Origin: Oscillospiraceae bacterium | Lineage (GTDB): Bacteria; Bacillota; Clostridia; Oscillospirales; Ruminococcaceae | NCBI GenBank assembly: GCA_022768245.1 | Contig: JALEMR010000082.1 | Location: forward strand, 1 to 40,485 | Reading direction: 5' to 3' | DNA length: 40,485 bases | Shown here: positions 7,430-15,336 of the stretch, one piece after another | How the letters are laid out: each line of letters opens with the position of its first letter | Numbering within the stretch: the stretch's first letter is position 1 | The notes under the pieces: model-generated | The model's input: the letters and a program-made list of their open reading frames with translations, nothing else | Databases searched by the model: none | What the model was told of the DNA's origin: nothing | Translations under genes and position numbers: made by a program

Positions 7430-7833
7430 GGTTACATATGAGTGGCTGTTTGCTCTCGCGGAGCCTTCGGCTCCGTGCATTTGAGACGAATGCTTTAGCA
7501 TTATTGCTGCTCAAATGCTGCGCCGCCCGGATTTTTCTTCCCGTTAGATACTAACGGGATTTACTTTATCAGATTCCGCTTTTTGCACGGGCGGCGCTTT
7601 ATTGTTGTTCGTCGCTTCGGCTTTCGGTCACTTCCGCGGGTTTATGTAGCTTATACTTAACAACCCCAAACGCGGCAATGCCAGCGGGGGCTCCCCGACC
7701 GGTGAGGGATTTCGCCGCGTGCGCGCGGCGACCAAAGGGCGCTGCCCTTTGGAAACCTGCGGCCTTGAAAGGCCGGCGAACTTTTTATGGCGGGCTTACT
7801 GCTTTGCTTCGCTTACTCTCAGCCTCGCACCTT
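7430..7833. repeat. structured intergenic repeat, copy 1
   Basis: About 400 bases similar, in the same orientation, to 37702-38045. Plus-strand order of structures: hairpin GGAGCC/GGCTCC (7460-7474); stem GCATTTGAG/CTCAAATGC (7477-7485 with 7510-7518) enclosing a smaller AATGC/GCATT hairpin; long-range stem GCGCCGCCCG/CGGGCGGCGC (7520-7529 with 7588-7597) enclosing a CCGTTAG/CTAACGG hairpin; a variable spacer; the 78-base core (7710-7787); and a tail with shared words (CGGGCTTACTGCTT, ACTCTCAGCCTCG). No open frame, transposase or clear target-site duplication is visible. Confidence 0.85.
7710..7787. repeat. 78-base three-hairpin repeat core, copy 1
   Basis: Identical base for base to 37922-37999. 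It contains three consecutive hairpins on the plus strand: CGCCGCG/CGCGGCG with a 4-base loop, CCAAAGGGC/GCCCTTTGG with a 3-base loop, and CGGCCT/AGGCCG with a TGAA loop, and it ends in CTTTTTA, so the plus-strand reading resembles a terminator. Confidence 0.9.
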
Positions 7834-7852
7834 CATTGCTGCGGACTAAGGA

Positions 7853-7894
7853 CTAATCGCTAATTGCTAATCGCTAATTGCTAATCGCTAATTG
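7853..7894. repeat. three perfect copies of a 14-base tandem repeat
   Basis: The unit CTAATCGCTAATTG is repeated exactly three times, ending two bases before the flhA stop codon complement. Read on the minus strand it is the first sequence after flhA is translated. Confidence 0.9.
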
Positions 7895-7895
7895 C

Positions 7896-9971
7896 TCATA
7901 TAGCTACGTTGCCTACCGCTTGTATCTGCACCGAGTTGTCTATCTCGTTATAGCTTAGTACCGTGATGTTCGGCATGAACTGGTCTATCAGCTTCTTGAA
8001 GTAGATACGCACTATCGGCGAGGTCAATACTATCGGCGACGGGATGATGTCCCTTACCCGCTCTATCTGCTCGTTAAGCGAACCTATCAGCTTCTGTATC
8101 GACTGCGGGTCCATCGCAAGGTATGAGCCCTGCTCCGACTTCTTTACAGAGGAGATTATCTTGTTCTCTGTCTCTGCGTCAAGGGTCAGTACTCTTACCT
8201 GCCCTGCGTCCGCAAAACGATGTGTTATCGTTCGCTTTAATGCCTGTCTTACGTACTCATTGGTGATGTCCATGTCCCCGAGGTTTTTCTGATTGTCCGA
8301 CAGGGTCTCCAGTATTACCTGAAGGTCTCTGATAGGTACATTCTCACGCAGCAGCATCGCAAGCTCCTTCTGCAGATATGCTACCGATACTACTCCCGGT
8401 ACCGTGTCGTCCACTATGGCAGGATTGCTCTCGTGGAGCTTGTCTAACATGGTCTTTACGTCCTGTCGGGACAAAAGCTCGTGCGCATGCGATTTTATGA
8501 CCTCCGACAGATGCGTTACTATTACCGACGTCGGGTCTACCAGCGTATAGCCCGCAATTTCTGCGGCTATCTTATTGTCCGCGGATACCCACTTCGCAGG
8601 TATCTGGAAGGCAGGCTCTACCGTGTCTATTCCGTCTACCTCTTTCATGACGTTTCCGCTGTCAAGGGCGAGGAAATGGTCCATTAATATTTCCGCTTCC
8701 GCAACAGCTTCGCCGCGTATCTTGATGATGTACTGATTCGGATTGATATGCTGATTGTCTCTCATTCGGATAGACGGAAAGACCATTCCCATCTCCTGGG
8801 CGTACTGCTTTCGGAATATAACGATTCGCTCGATAAGCGTTCCTCCCGCGCTTTCGTCCGCCAGCGGGATAAGCGAATATCCGAACTCCATTTCTATCGG
8901 CTCAACGTTTAACAGCTTGTATACATTGTTGATGTCCTTGTAATATTCCATTTCGGAAAGGGCTTCCTTGTTTTCCTCCATTTCCTTACGCTGCTCTTCC
9001 ATCTGCTGTTCCTCGGAATTCAGGTTCCGCGAGAAAACTATGCCCAGGAATATGAGCGCTCCGCCTATTACAAGCAGCTGTATCTTCGGGAAGCCCGGTA
9101 TCACCATAAGCACGATGATGACGATACCGCCGATAAGCATCGCACGGGGCTGCGCGGCGAACTGTCCCGATACGTCGTCGTTCAGCGTAGACTGCGACGC
9201 CGCACGGGTAACTATCATACCCATTGATACCGATATCAGCAGCGAGGGTATCTGCGAACACAGACCGTCGCCCACCGTTGCTATCGAGTATGTGCTCAGG
9301 ACTCCCGTAAAATCCATGCCTTCGAATATGAGTCCCATGATTATTCCGCCGATAAGGTTTACCAGCGTTGCGACAATGGAAAACGTTGCGTCTCCCTTTA
9401 CAAACTTCGAGGCACCGTCCATGGAGCCGAAGAAATCCGACTCGCGCTGGATATTGTCTCTTCTGCGCTTTGCTTCGGCGTCGTCGATTATTCCCTGATT
9501 AAGGTCTGCGTCGATCGCCATCTGCTTTCCGGGCATCGCGTCCAGAGTGAATCTTGCGGTTACCTCCGCAACTCGCTCCGCACCCTTAGTGATAACTACA
9601 AGCTGTACCACCATTATCAGTATGTATACGATGAAGCCCACAAGGGCGTTTCCACGCATTACAAAGGAACCGAAGGCTTTGATGATATTTCCTGCGTCGC
9701 CCTTGTTGGACAGAATGAGCTTCGTTGAGGAGATATTCAGCGCCAGTCGGAATATTGTCGTGATAAGGAGCAGCGAGGGGAATATCGAAAATTCCAGCGG
9801 CTCCTTGATATTCATAGTTATCAGCAGAATAAGCACCGAAAGGGCTATATTCAGCGCAAACATCGCATCCAGCAGCCATGTGGGAAGCGGAATGATAATC
9901 ATGAAAACGGCAAGGATAACGAAAACCGTCACGAAGTTGCCGCTGAGTATTTTTTTCAGATCAAATTTCAA
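7896..9971 (-). CDS. flhA: FlhA, flagellar type III export gate protein
   Basis: A 691-residue integral membrane protein, the main export-gate component that couples proton flow to export. The N-terminal half has about eight hydrophobic segments and contains the FHIPEP-family signature region GFIVYILIMVVQLVVITKGAERVAEVTARFTLDAMPGKQMAID (residues about 112-155). The cytoplasmic linker and C-terminal domain (about 330-691) form the chaperone/substrate docking platform and end in the SVQIQAVGNVAI tail. Full length for the family. Translation appears to start at a TTG codon with an in-frame stop three codons upstream and a weak AAGGCAGG site. It follows flhB. The usual next genes flhF and flhG are not present. 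Confidence 0.96.
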   Translation of the reverse strand: MKFDLKKILSGNFVTVFVILAVFMIIIPLPTWLLDAMFALNIALSVLILLITMNIKEPLEFSIFPSLLLITTIFRLALNISSTKLILSNKGDAGNIIKAFGSFVMRGNALVGFIVYILIMVVQLVVITKGAERVAEVTARFTLDAMPGKQMAIDADLNQGIIDDAEAKRRRDNIQRESDFFGSMDGASKFVKGDATFSIVATLVNLIGGIIMGLIFEGMDFTGVLSTYSIATVGDGLCSQIPSLLISVSMGMIVTRAASQSTLNDDVSGQFAAQPRAMLIGGIVIIVLMVIPGFPKIQLLVIGGALIFLGIVFSRNLNSEEQQMEEQRKEMEENKEALSEMEYYKDINNVYKLLNVEPIEMEFGYSLIPLADESAGGTLIERIVIFRKQYAQEMGMVFPSIRMRDNQHINPNQYIIKIRGEAVAEAEILMDHFLALDSGNVMKEVDGIDTVEPAFQIPAKWVSADNKIAAEIAGYTLVDPTSVIVTHLSEVIKSHAHELLSRQDVKTMLDKLHESNPAIVDDTVPGVVSVAYLQKELAMLLRENVPIRDLQVILETLSDNQKNLGDMDITNEYVRQALKRTITHRFADAGQVRVLTLDAETENKIISSVKKSEQGSYLAMDPQSIQKLIGSLNEQIERVRDIIPSPIVLTSPIVRIYFKKLIDQFMPNITVLSYNEIDNSVQIQAVGNVAI

Positions 9972-10004
9972 TCGGGTTTACAGCCTGCCTTTCTCTATGA
10001 TCAT

Positions 10005-11111
10005 CTATTTCTTGTTCTTTGCCACGGGCGGAGCCTTCTTCTGCAGGTCATACACGAAGATCAGCACCTCCGCTACCTCGTGGTAAAACTCAAAGGGGAT
10101 CTGCCTGTCTACCTCGGCTCTCTCGAAAAGCGCTCTCGCAAGAGGTCGGTTCTCTACCAGGGTCACTCCGTTTTCCTCCGCCGTTCTGATTATCCTCAGA
10201 GCGGTGCGGTCGGAGCCCTTCGCCGTTACTATCGGGGCTTCTCCCACGTCGGGGTCGTATTTCAGCGCCACTGCATAATGAGTAGGGTTTCTGATGACAA
10301 CGTCCGCGCCTCTTACGTTCTGCATCATTAGATTATGCAGCTCCATTTGTTTCTGGCGGCGCTTTCCCTTTATTTTCGGGTCTCCTTCGGTGTTCTTGTA
10401 CTCGTCCTTGACCTCCTGCTTGGTCATCTTCATATCCTTCTCGAAGGACAGCTTCTGGAAGAAATAATCAAGCACCGCTATCGCCACGAATATCAGGCAC
10501 ACCTGCATTACTATATCAAATATCGCGTCCGCCATATACACGAAGGACGCCTTCGGCTCCATCTGAAAAAGTCTCGCAAACTCGGGCATGCGGCTTTTGA
10601 ACTCGATGAATACCACCGCGCCTACCGCTATCAGCTTTAACAGGGACTTTCCCAGCTCAAACAGAGCCTTTCCCGAAAACATCTTTTTCAGTCCGTTTAT
10701 CGGGTTCATTTTACTGAATTTCGGCTTTATGCTTTCCGCCGAAAACAGGAATTTCGTCTGTATCCCCGTTGCTATGACCGAAAACAGCATTCCGCATACC
10801 ATAAGCGGTCCCGCTGCTGCTATCACCGTTTTGGCTGTGCTGACAAATATGGTCATCATCGGCGCACGGCCGTCTATGGTGCCGTCCTCGCCGAAGCCGC
10901 CTCCGCAGACGTTCATCCAATATTCGATGTTCTGCGTTATTACTCTGTAGCTGAACTTCGCACACAGACGCAGCACCGCAAATGCTCCCAGCATGAACAC
11001 TACCGACACAACATCGTTGCTTTTCGCGACCTGTCCCTTTTTTCTCGCTTCTCTAAGCCGTTTCGGGGTGGCTTTTTCGGTTTTTTCTTCGCCGTTTTCA
11101 TTCTCTGCCAT
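10005..11111 (-). CDS. flhB: FlhB, export-gate substrate-specificity switch
   Basis: A 368-residue membrane protein that works with FlhA and, after autocleavage, switches export from rod/hook to filament substrates. It starts with the basic segment EEKTEKATPKRLREARKKGQVAKS typical of FlhB, has four hydrophobic segments, and carries the autocleavage site NPTH at residues 275-278 within VVIRNPTHYAVAL. The C-terminal cytoplasmic domain continues as far as the conserved REN/VENRPLARALF segment. FliK, encoded in the same operon, is its expected partner. ATG at 11111 with a GTGG-type ribosome site. All key residues are present. Confidence 0.97.
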   Translation of the reverse strand: MAENENGEEKTEKATPKRLREARKKGQVAKSNDVVSVVFMLGAFAVLRLCAKFSYRVITQNIEYWMNVCGGGFGEDGTIDGRAPMMTIFVSTAKTVIAAAGPLMVCGMLFSVIATGIQTKFLFSAESIKPKFSKMNPINGLKKMFSGKALFELGKSLLKLIAVGAVVFIEFKSRMPEFARLFQMEPKASFVYMADAIFDIVMQVCLIFVAIAVLDYFFQKLSFEKDMKMTKQEVKDEYKNTEGDPKIKGKRRQKQMELHNLMMQNVRGADVVIRNPTHYAVALKYDPDVGEAPIVTAKGSDRTALRIIRTAEENGVTLVENRPLARALFERAEVDRQIPFEFYHEVAEVLIFVYDLQKKAPPVAKNKK

Positions 11112-11145
11112 TTACAACCACCACTCTTTCGGAAGGAAAAACGCT

Positions 11146-11928
11146 TTACACAAATATCTGCGGTATGATGTTCAGCGCACTGTCAAGCATATCCGCTACG
11201 TATCCGTCGATGAAATCCGCCATCGGCGCAGCTATGATGAACAGCACGAGAAAGCCTACTGCCAGCATAAGCTGGATATTTACTACCATGATCTGTATCT
11301 GCGGGACCGCCTTCATCAGCACGCCCACACAGAAATGAAGTATCATCTCCGCCGCAATGACGGGCATCGCAAGCTTTAACGCCATTACCAGCAGCTCGCT
11401 GAAAAACTCGCAGATGATGATCCCTAAGTCGGGGTTTATCTCTCCGCCGCCCAGCGGTATCATCTCGAAGGAGGTCAGGAATATCTGCACTACCGTCAGA
11501 TGACAGTCCGTTACGAAAAAGTACATGTACAGCATGAAGCTGATGAACGAACCGAATATCGACATCTGTATACGCGTGTCCGGGTCGAAGACCTTCGCCA
11601 TGCCCAGACCGGTCTGCGAATCCATGATGTCTCCCGAAAACTGCACCATAAGCATGAACATGTTCATCATAAAGCCTATGACGATACCAATAAACATCTC
11701 ACGCAGAATGGCCACCATATACGCTCCCACAGTCACTCCCGTATCTACCTCGGTCACGCCCATGGTAAGCGTTACTATATATGTTATGAGCAGCGACACG
11801 CCTATCCTCGCCCGGGCGGGAATGCTGTCCCGCGACAGCAGCGGCGTGAACGCAAATACTCCGATAATGCGCGCAAATACAAGTATTTTTACGTCTAAGC
11901 TGCCAAGCAGAAGCTCCCAGAAATCCAT
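11146..11928 (-). CDS. fliR: FliR, flagellar export-gate protein
   Basis: A 260-residue multi-pass membrane protein of the export gate, which assembles with FliP and FliQ into the conical export channel. Typical features: the N-terminal PLLSRDSIPARARIGVSLLIT segment, the GFMMNMFMLMVQFSGDIMDSQTGLGMAKVFDP segment in the middle (FSGxxxDxQxGxGMA), and hydrophobic C-terminal helices with IMVVNIQLMLAVGF. It starts at an ATG with AGGAG upstream and lies between fliQ and flhB, which is the usual order. Confidence 0.96.
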   Translation of the reverse strand: MDFWELLLGSLDVKILVFARIIGVFAFTPLLSRDSIPARARIGVSLLITYIVTLTMGVTEVDTGVTVGAYMVAILREMFIGIVIGFMMNMFMLMVQFSGDIMDSQTGLGMAKVFDPDTRIQMSIFGSFISFMLYMYFFVTDCHLTVVQIFLTSFEMIPLGGGEINPDLGIIICEFFSELLVMALKLAMPVIAAEMILHFCVGVLMKAVPQIQIMVVNIQLMLAVGFLVLFIIAAPMADFIDGYVADMLDSALNIIPQIFV

Positions 11929-11941
11929 GGCTTATCTCCTG

Positions 11942-12229
11942 TCAGCTTATGACGCCCGAATGACTTCCCACCTCGGTTATCATATCCATAATGCGCTGCA
12001 TGAACTCCATCAGAGTCGTCGTAAAGAACGACCCCAGCACAAACAGCAGCACCCCGATGATGACAAGCTTCGGCACAAAGGTCAGCGTCTGCTCGTGGAC
12101 CTGCGTCGCTGCCTGTATTATGGCGATGACAAGTCCCACTATCATGCTTATTATAAGAAGCGGTCCCGCAATTTTGAAGATGACCAGCATTGCGTCCTTG
12201 AAAATCTGGAGAATAGTCTCCTCAGTCAT
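11942..12229 (-). CDS. fliQ: FliQ, flagellar export-gate protein
   Basis: A 95-residue protein with two transmembrane helices (about 14-38 and 50-74) that forms the outer ring of helices around the FliP/FliR channel. The family pattern is clear: AGPLLIISMIVGLVIAIIQAATQVHEQTLTFVPKLV, where the first helix is followed by the QxxTQxxExTLxFxPK segment. An AAGGAGG site precedes the ATG. It lies between fliP and fliR as usual. Confidence 0.96.
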   Translation of the reverse strand: MTEETILQIFKDAMLVIFKIAGPLLIISMIVGLVIAIIQAATQVHEQTLTFVPKLVIIGVLLFVLGSFFTTTLMEFMQRIMDMITEVGSHSGVIS

Positions 12230-12242
12230 TCATCCCGCCTCC

Positions 12243-13139
12243 TTATATGTTGAATCCCGTTACCAGCGAGCCTATCAGCAGCGACCAGCCGTCTACCAGC
12301 ACGAACAGCATAAGCTTGAACGGCATCGACACCGTCGCAGGCGGAAGCATCATCATACCCATCGACATAAGCACCGACGCTACGATGACATCTATCACCA
12401 GAAACGGTATGTACAGCATGAAGCCTATCTCGAAGCCCGTTTTCAGCTCGCTCATTATGAACGCGGGGACTACCGTCGTAAAGGGCACCTTTTCAAGGAA
12501 TTCCTCCTCCGTTGCCGATTCCAGCTCCTCCGCGCTGTCGGTCAGATTGATGAAAAACGCCATGGAATCCTCCTCGGTGTTTTTCAGCATCCATTCCTTA
12601 AGCGGCTCCGACGACCTCTGTATCGCTTCCACTGTGGTTATCTCGCCGTTTTTATAGGGGACGTATGCTGCCTCGTTCATCTCGCTGAACACAGGCTGCA
12701 TAATAAAAAGCGTCAGAAACAGCGCCAGACCCACAAGCACCTGATTAGGCGGCGTTGTCTGCAGCGACATTGCGTTTCTGAGCAGCGAAAAGGATATTAT
12801 CAGCCTGGTAAAGCAGGTCAGCATTATCAGCAGCGACGGCGCTATGGACAATATCGTGATGAGCAGCACAAGGTCTATCGTATTCGTGTTGTTGTTCAGA
12901 TCCAGATAGTCCAGTATAGTCTGCGCGTCGGTAGTCTCACCCGTATCGGTCATGCTCTCGGGTATCTCATAGGGAGTCTCCACGTCAAGGGCGTCGGCGA
13001 CCGTCTGGGTCTGCTGCACGGGTTCCGTCTGAGCGGGAGCTTCGGTGAACGCTGCGGATACGCCTATCGCACTCACAAACACGGCGGCTGAACATACAGC
13101 GGCTGCGCAGACATTCTTCAATATTTTACGCAGCTTCAT
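12243..13139 (-). CDS. fliP: FliP, flagellar export-gate protein
   Basis: A 298-residue membrane protein and core of the export channel. It has a cleavable-type signal peptide (basic MKLRKI, then a hydrophobic stretch ending near residue 30 in GVSAAF), a periplasm-facing spacer of about 50 residues, then the FliP domain: PSLLIMLTCFTRLIISFSLLRNAMSLQTTPPNQVLVGLALFLTLF and, near the C-terminus, FLVIDVIVASVLMSMGMMMLPPATVSMPFKLMLFVLVDGW. Its ATG overlaps the fliO stop (ATGA), so the two are translationally coupled. Length and motifs are normal, with a slightly long N-terminal region. Confidence 0.97.
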   Translation of the reverse strand: MKLRKILKNVCAAAVCSAAVFVSAIGVSAAFTEAPAQTEPVQQTQTVADALDVETPYEIPESMTDTGETTDAQTILDYLDLNNNTNTIDLVLLITILSIAPSLLIMLTCFTRLIISFSLLRNAMSLQTTPPNQVLVGLALFLTLFIMQPVFSEMNEAAYVPYKNGEITTVEAIQRSSEPLKEWMLKNTEEDSMAFFINLTDSAEELESATEEEFLEKVPFTTVVPAFIMSELKTGFEIGFMLYIPFLVIDVIVASVLMSMGMMMLPPATVSMPFKLMLFVLVDGWSLLIGSLVTGFNI

Positions 13140-13513
13140 GTTCCCTTACCGTCCTTCTTGCTTCCTCCGAATTTTTCCCTGATATTCTCGGCAAGATAAT
13201 CGCCGAAGGTCTTGCCTGTGTTATCGGCAGACTTTTCCTCTGTAGTCATCGCGGCGATATCCTCGTCACTAAGCTCGCACAGTACCCTTATTTCCGACCC
13301 CGTTACCCCCAGCAGAAGCTTCTTTTCTCCCGCCTGAACGGCGGCTATGAACTTATCCTGGCCGATACCTGCGCAGTCGATTATCCGTATCCCCTTTCCG
13401 CCTGAGCCGCGGAAATTGAATTTCTTCATCAAGCTCTTCGTTATGTACATCGTCAGGAAGATAAGTCCTATTACCGCAGCAAGAGCTACAATAACGGTGA
13501 AAAATTCACTCAT
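13136..13513 (-). CDS. fliO: FliO (FliZ), export-gate assembly protein
   Basis: A 125-residue protein with one N-terminal transmembrane helix (about 4-24) and a small cytoplasmic domain. The segments GKGIRIIDCAGIGQDKFIAAVQAGEKKLLLGVT match the FliO family (IxVxxxxxLGxxKxLxxVxxGxxxLLLGVT). FliO helps FliP assemble into its ring and is then dispensable in some species. Its position directly before fliP, with a 4-base overlap, supports the call. The region after the domain is short and basic. Confidence 0.88.
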   Translation of the reverse strand: MSEFFTVIVALAAVIGLIFLTMYITKSLMKKFNFRGSGGKGIRIIDCAGIGQDKFIAAVQAGEKKLLLGVTGSEIRVLCELSDEDIAAMTTEEKSADNTGKTFGDYLAENIREKFGGSKKDGKGT

Positions 13514-13541
13514 GAAAAATCTCCTATGAATAACGCATAAT

Positions 13542-13574
13542 GCACGGCTCAGGCAATTTCTGCCCCCGCCGTGC
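13542..13574 (-). promoter_or_regulatory. intercistronic hairpin between cheY and fliO
   Basis: GCACGGC (13542-13548) pairs with GCCGTGC (13568-13574), with a second GGCA/TGCC pair inside. No T-run follows on the minus strand, so this is unlikely to be a terminator; it may affect mRNA processing or stability between the abundant response regulator and the membrane gate genes. Confidence 0.55.
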
Positions 13575-13583
13575 CTATATCAT

Positions 13584-13946
13584 TTAACCGATGATCTTCT
13601 GTACAGTCTGAATGATCCTGTCGGGCTTGAAGGGCTTTACGATGAAGTCCAGCGCGCCCAGCTTGATAGCTTCCACTACCATTGCTTCCTGACCCATTGC
13701 GGAGCACATTACGATCTTTGCGCCCGGGTCTGCCTTCTTGATATCACGAAGCGCTTCTATGCCTGTCTTGTTCGGCATGGTGATATCCATTATCACCAGA
13801 TCGGGCTTCTCCGACGCATAGGTGTTGCAGGCGATCTCGCCGTCGGCGGCTTCAATGATGTTCGTATAGCCGTTCTTTGTGAGAGCGTCCTTGATCATCA
13901 TCCTCATGAAAGCTGCGTCATCAACAAGTAAAATCTTCTTATCCAT
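13584..13946 (-). CDS. cheY: CheY, chemotaxis response regulator
   Basis: A 120-residue single-domain receiver protein. The acidic pocket is Asp9/Asp10, the phospho-acceptor Asp54 lies in LVIMDITMP, the switch residue is Ser82 in VMCSAMGQ, and the conserved Lys is Lys104 in IVKPF. No output domain is present. When phosphorylated it binds the FliM/FliY switch to change rotation. It starts six bases after fliY with a GGAG site. In Firmicute operons this CheY commonly sits directly after fliY, as here. No CheA kinase gene lies in this window. Confidence 0.97.
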   Translation of the reverse strand: MDKKILLVDDAAFMRMMIKDALTKNGYTNIIEAADGEIACNTYASEKPDLVIMDITMPNKTGIEALRDIKKADPGAKIVMCSAMGQEAMVVEAIKLGALDFIVKPFKPDRIIQTVQKIIG

Positions 13947-13952
13947 TGTTTT

Positions 13953-15332
13953 TTACTCCTTACCTAAATTATCTAAAAATTTTGATCGGATTATTTCGGT
14001 TATTCTGACTGCGAAATTGTCGTCGATGACCACAACGTCGCCCTTGGCGATAAGATGTCCGTTTACGATAACGTCTACGGGCGCGCCTGCCTGTCTTTCA
14101 AGCTCGATGATCGTTCCCTGTGTGAACTCAAGTATCTCCTTGATCTTCTTCTTGGTGGAGCCGATCTCGACGGTGATATTCAGCGGAACTCCCATGAGAA
14201 GCTGGAGATTATCGTTCTGCTCCTCGGTGAGGTCCTTATTTTTATAATTATCAAAGCTTTGCAGCTGTACTGCCTGTACGTTTACGGGGTTATGCTGCGG
14301 AGGGACCTGCATTACGGGCTGTCCGTAGCCGTAGGGCGACTGTGCCGCATATCCGCCGTAGGGCATCCCGTTCACGGGCTGCATCTGCGGCTGTACTCCC
14401 GCCATATTCATATTCATTCCCGCGGGCTGCTGCATCTGCGGCATTCCCTGCATTGCTGCGGGCTGAGCCTGTGGCTGCGGGGCAGGTGCGGGTGCGGGCT
14501 GCGGAGACGGTGCTGCGCCGCCATTAAGAAGTGCATTTATCTCCTCCTGGCTCATCATTCCGCCCGAGGACGGCGCAGGCTCGGGTGCAGGCTCTGCCAT
14601 GGACTTGGGCAGGCTCTCCGTGCCGTTGAGCAGTGCGTTTATCTCCTCCTGGCTCATTGTCCCGCCCGACGAGGGCTGAGGCGCAGGCTCCGGTTCGGGT
14701 TCCTCCGCTGCGCCGTAGCCCGCCATCATCTTCGAAGCCATTTCCTTTGCAAGGTCGATGGTCAGCACCGAGATGAACTCGGAATTTATTACTCCGTCAA
14801 TGGTAAGGTTGAACTTTACCTTGCAGACATATTCATCGGGGTCTGCGGCATATACGGATGCCGTCAGATCTTCGTCGCTTTTCTGAACGAAGGCTTCGGG
14901 GGTTGAAATATCTATCGGCGTGTCGATAAGCTCGGAAAGTGCCGTCGCGGAGGCGCCCATCATCTGGTTCATGACCTCGCAGACCGCCGAGATATTCATT
15001 TCATCGAATTCAAAGTCGTCGGTGACCTCAAGCGGAAGTCCCATAAGCTGATCCAATATAAGCTGCACGTCGTTCTGCTTCAGAACGAGGACATTCTGTC
15101 CCTTTACACCCAGTATATATTCGATCTTTACTCTTATTGACGGTTCCAACTCGGGATATGTAAGATCCCCCGCCTTTACTATGCTTACCGTAGGGGTAGT
15201 TATCCACACCTTGGCGCTGAGCATATTGGATACGGCGGTTGCGGCAGAGCCCATGGTGATATTCATTATCTCACCGATGGCATCTTTTTCAATGTCGCCG
15301 AAGCCGTCGATTACAACGTTTTCATCACTCAT
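13953..15332 (-). CDS. fliY: FliY, switch protein and CheY-P phosphatase
   Basis: A 459-residue switch component. Residues 10-205 are a CheC-type phosphatase domain with two E-x-x-N motifs (AIGEIMNITMGSAATAVS near 19-36, SAVCEVMNQMMGASATALS near 115-133). Residues about 208-360 are a Pro-, Gln- and Met-rich linker, and about 372-455 form the FliN/SpoA domain (LLMGVPLNITVEIGSTKKKIKEIL). FliY proteins usually carry the CheY-binding-type peptide at the extreme N-terminus; here that end lacks it. Instead the same type of motif (MSQEEINALLNG) occurs twice inside the linker, at 226-237 and 260-271. It starts with an ATG after a GAGGTAG site and follows fliM closely. Confidence 0.95.
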   Translation of the reverse strand: MSDENVVIDGFGDIEKDAIGEIMNITMGSAATAVSNMLSAKVWITTPTVSIVKAGDLTYPELEPSIRVKIEYILGVKGQNVLVLKQNDVQLILDQLMGLPLEVTDDFEFDEMNISAVCEVMNQMMGASATALSELIDTPIDISTPEAFVQKSDEDLTASVYAADPDEYVCKVKFNLTIDGVINSEFISVLTIDLAKEMASKMMAGYGAAEEPEPEPAPQPSSGGTMSQEEINALLNGTESLPKSMAEPAPEPAPSSGGMMSQEEINALLNGGAAPSPQPAPAPAPQPQAQPAAMQGMPQMQQPAGMNMNMAGVQPQMQPVNGMPYGGYAAQSPYGYGQPVMQVPPQHNPVNVQAVQLQSFDNYKNKDLTEEQNDNLQLLMGVPLNITVEIGSTKKKIKEILEFTQGTIIELERQAGAPVDVIVNGHLIAKGDVVVIDDNFAVRITEIIRSKFLDNLGKE

Positions 15333-15336
15333 TTTT

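Larger units (their letters stand above)
7360..7895. other. 536-base intergenic gap between flhA and fliA
   Basis: No credible gene. From left to right it holds the fliA leader (AT-rich, no convincing promoter), repeat copy 1 (7430-7833) with several hairpins, and a perfect 14-base tandem repeat ending next to the flhA stop. An apparent plus-strand reading frame across 7678-7863 is produced by the repeat core and is not believed to be a gene. Confidence 0.8.

Noticed and set aside
7430-7833. Repeat as an insertion sequence or CRISPR array
   Set aside because: No transposase, no regular spacer-repeat units, no clear terminal inverted repeats with target duplications.
7678-7863. Plus-strand frame of 61 residues in the flhA-fliA gap
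   Set aside because: Produced by the repeat core; the second copy of the same core gives different frames, so coding is not conserved.
11991-13091. Plus-strand frame of 366 residues
   Set aside because: Opposite fliQ and fliP; rich in His, Arg and Tyr with no domain.
14055-14906. Plus-strand frame of 283 residues
   Set aside because: Opposite fliY; Leu/Arg/Cys-rich shadow of the Pro-rich linker.
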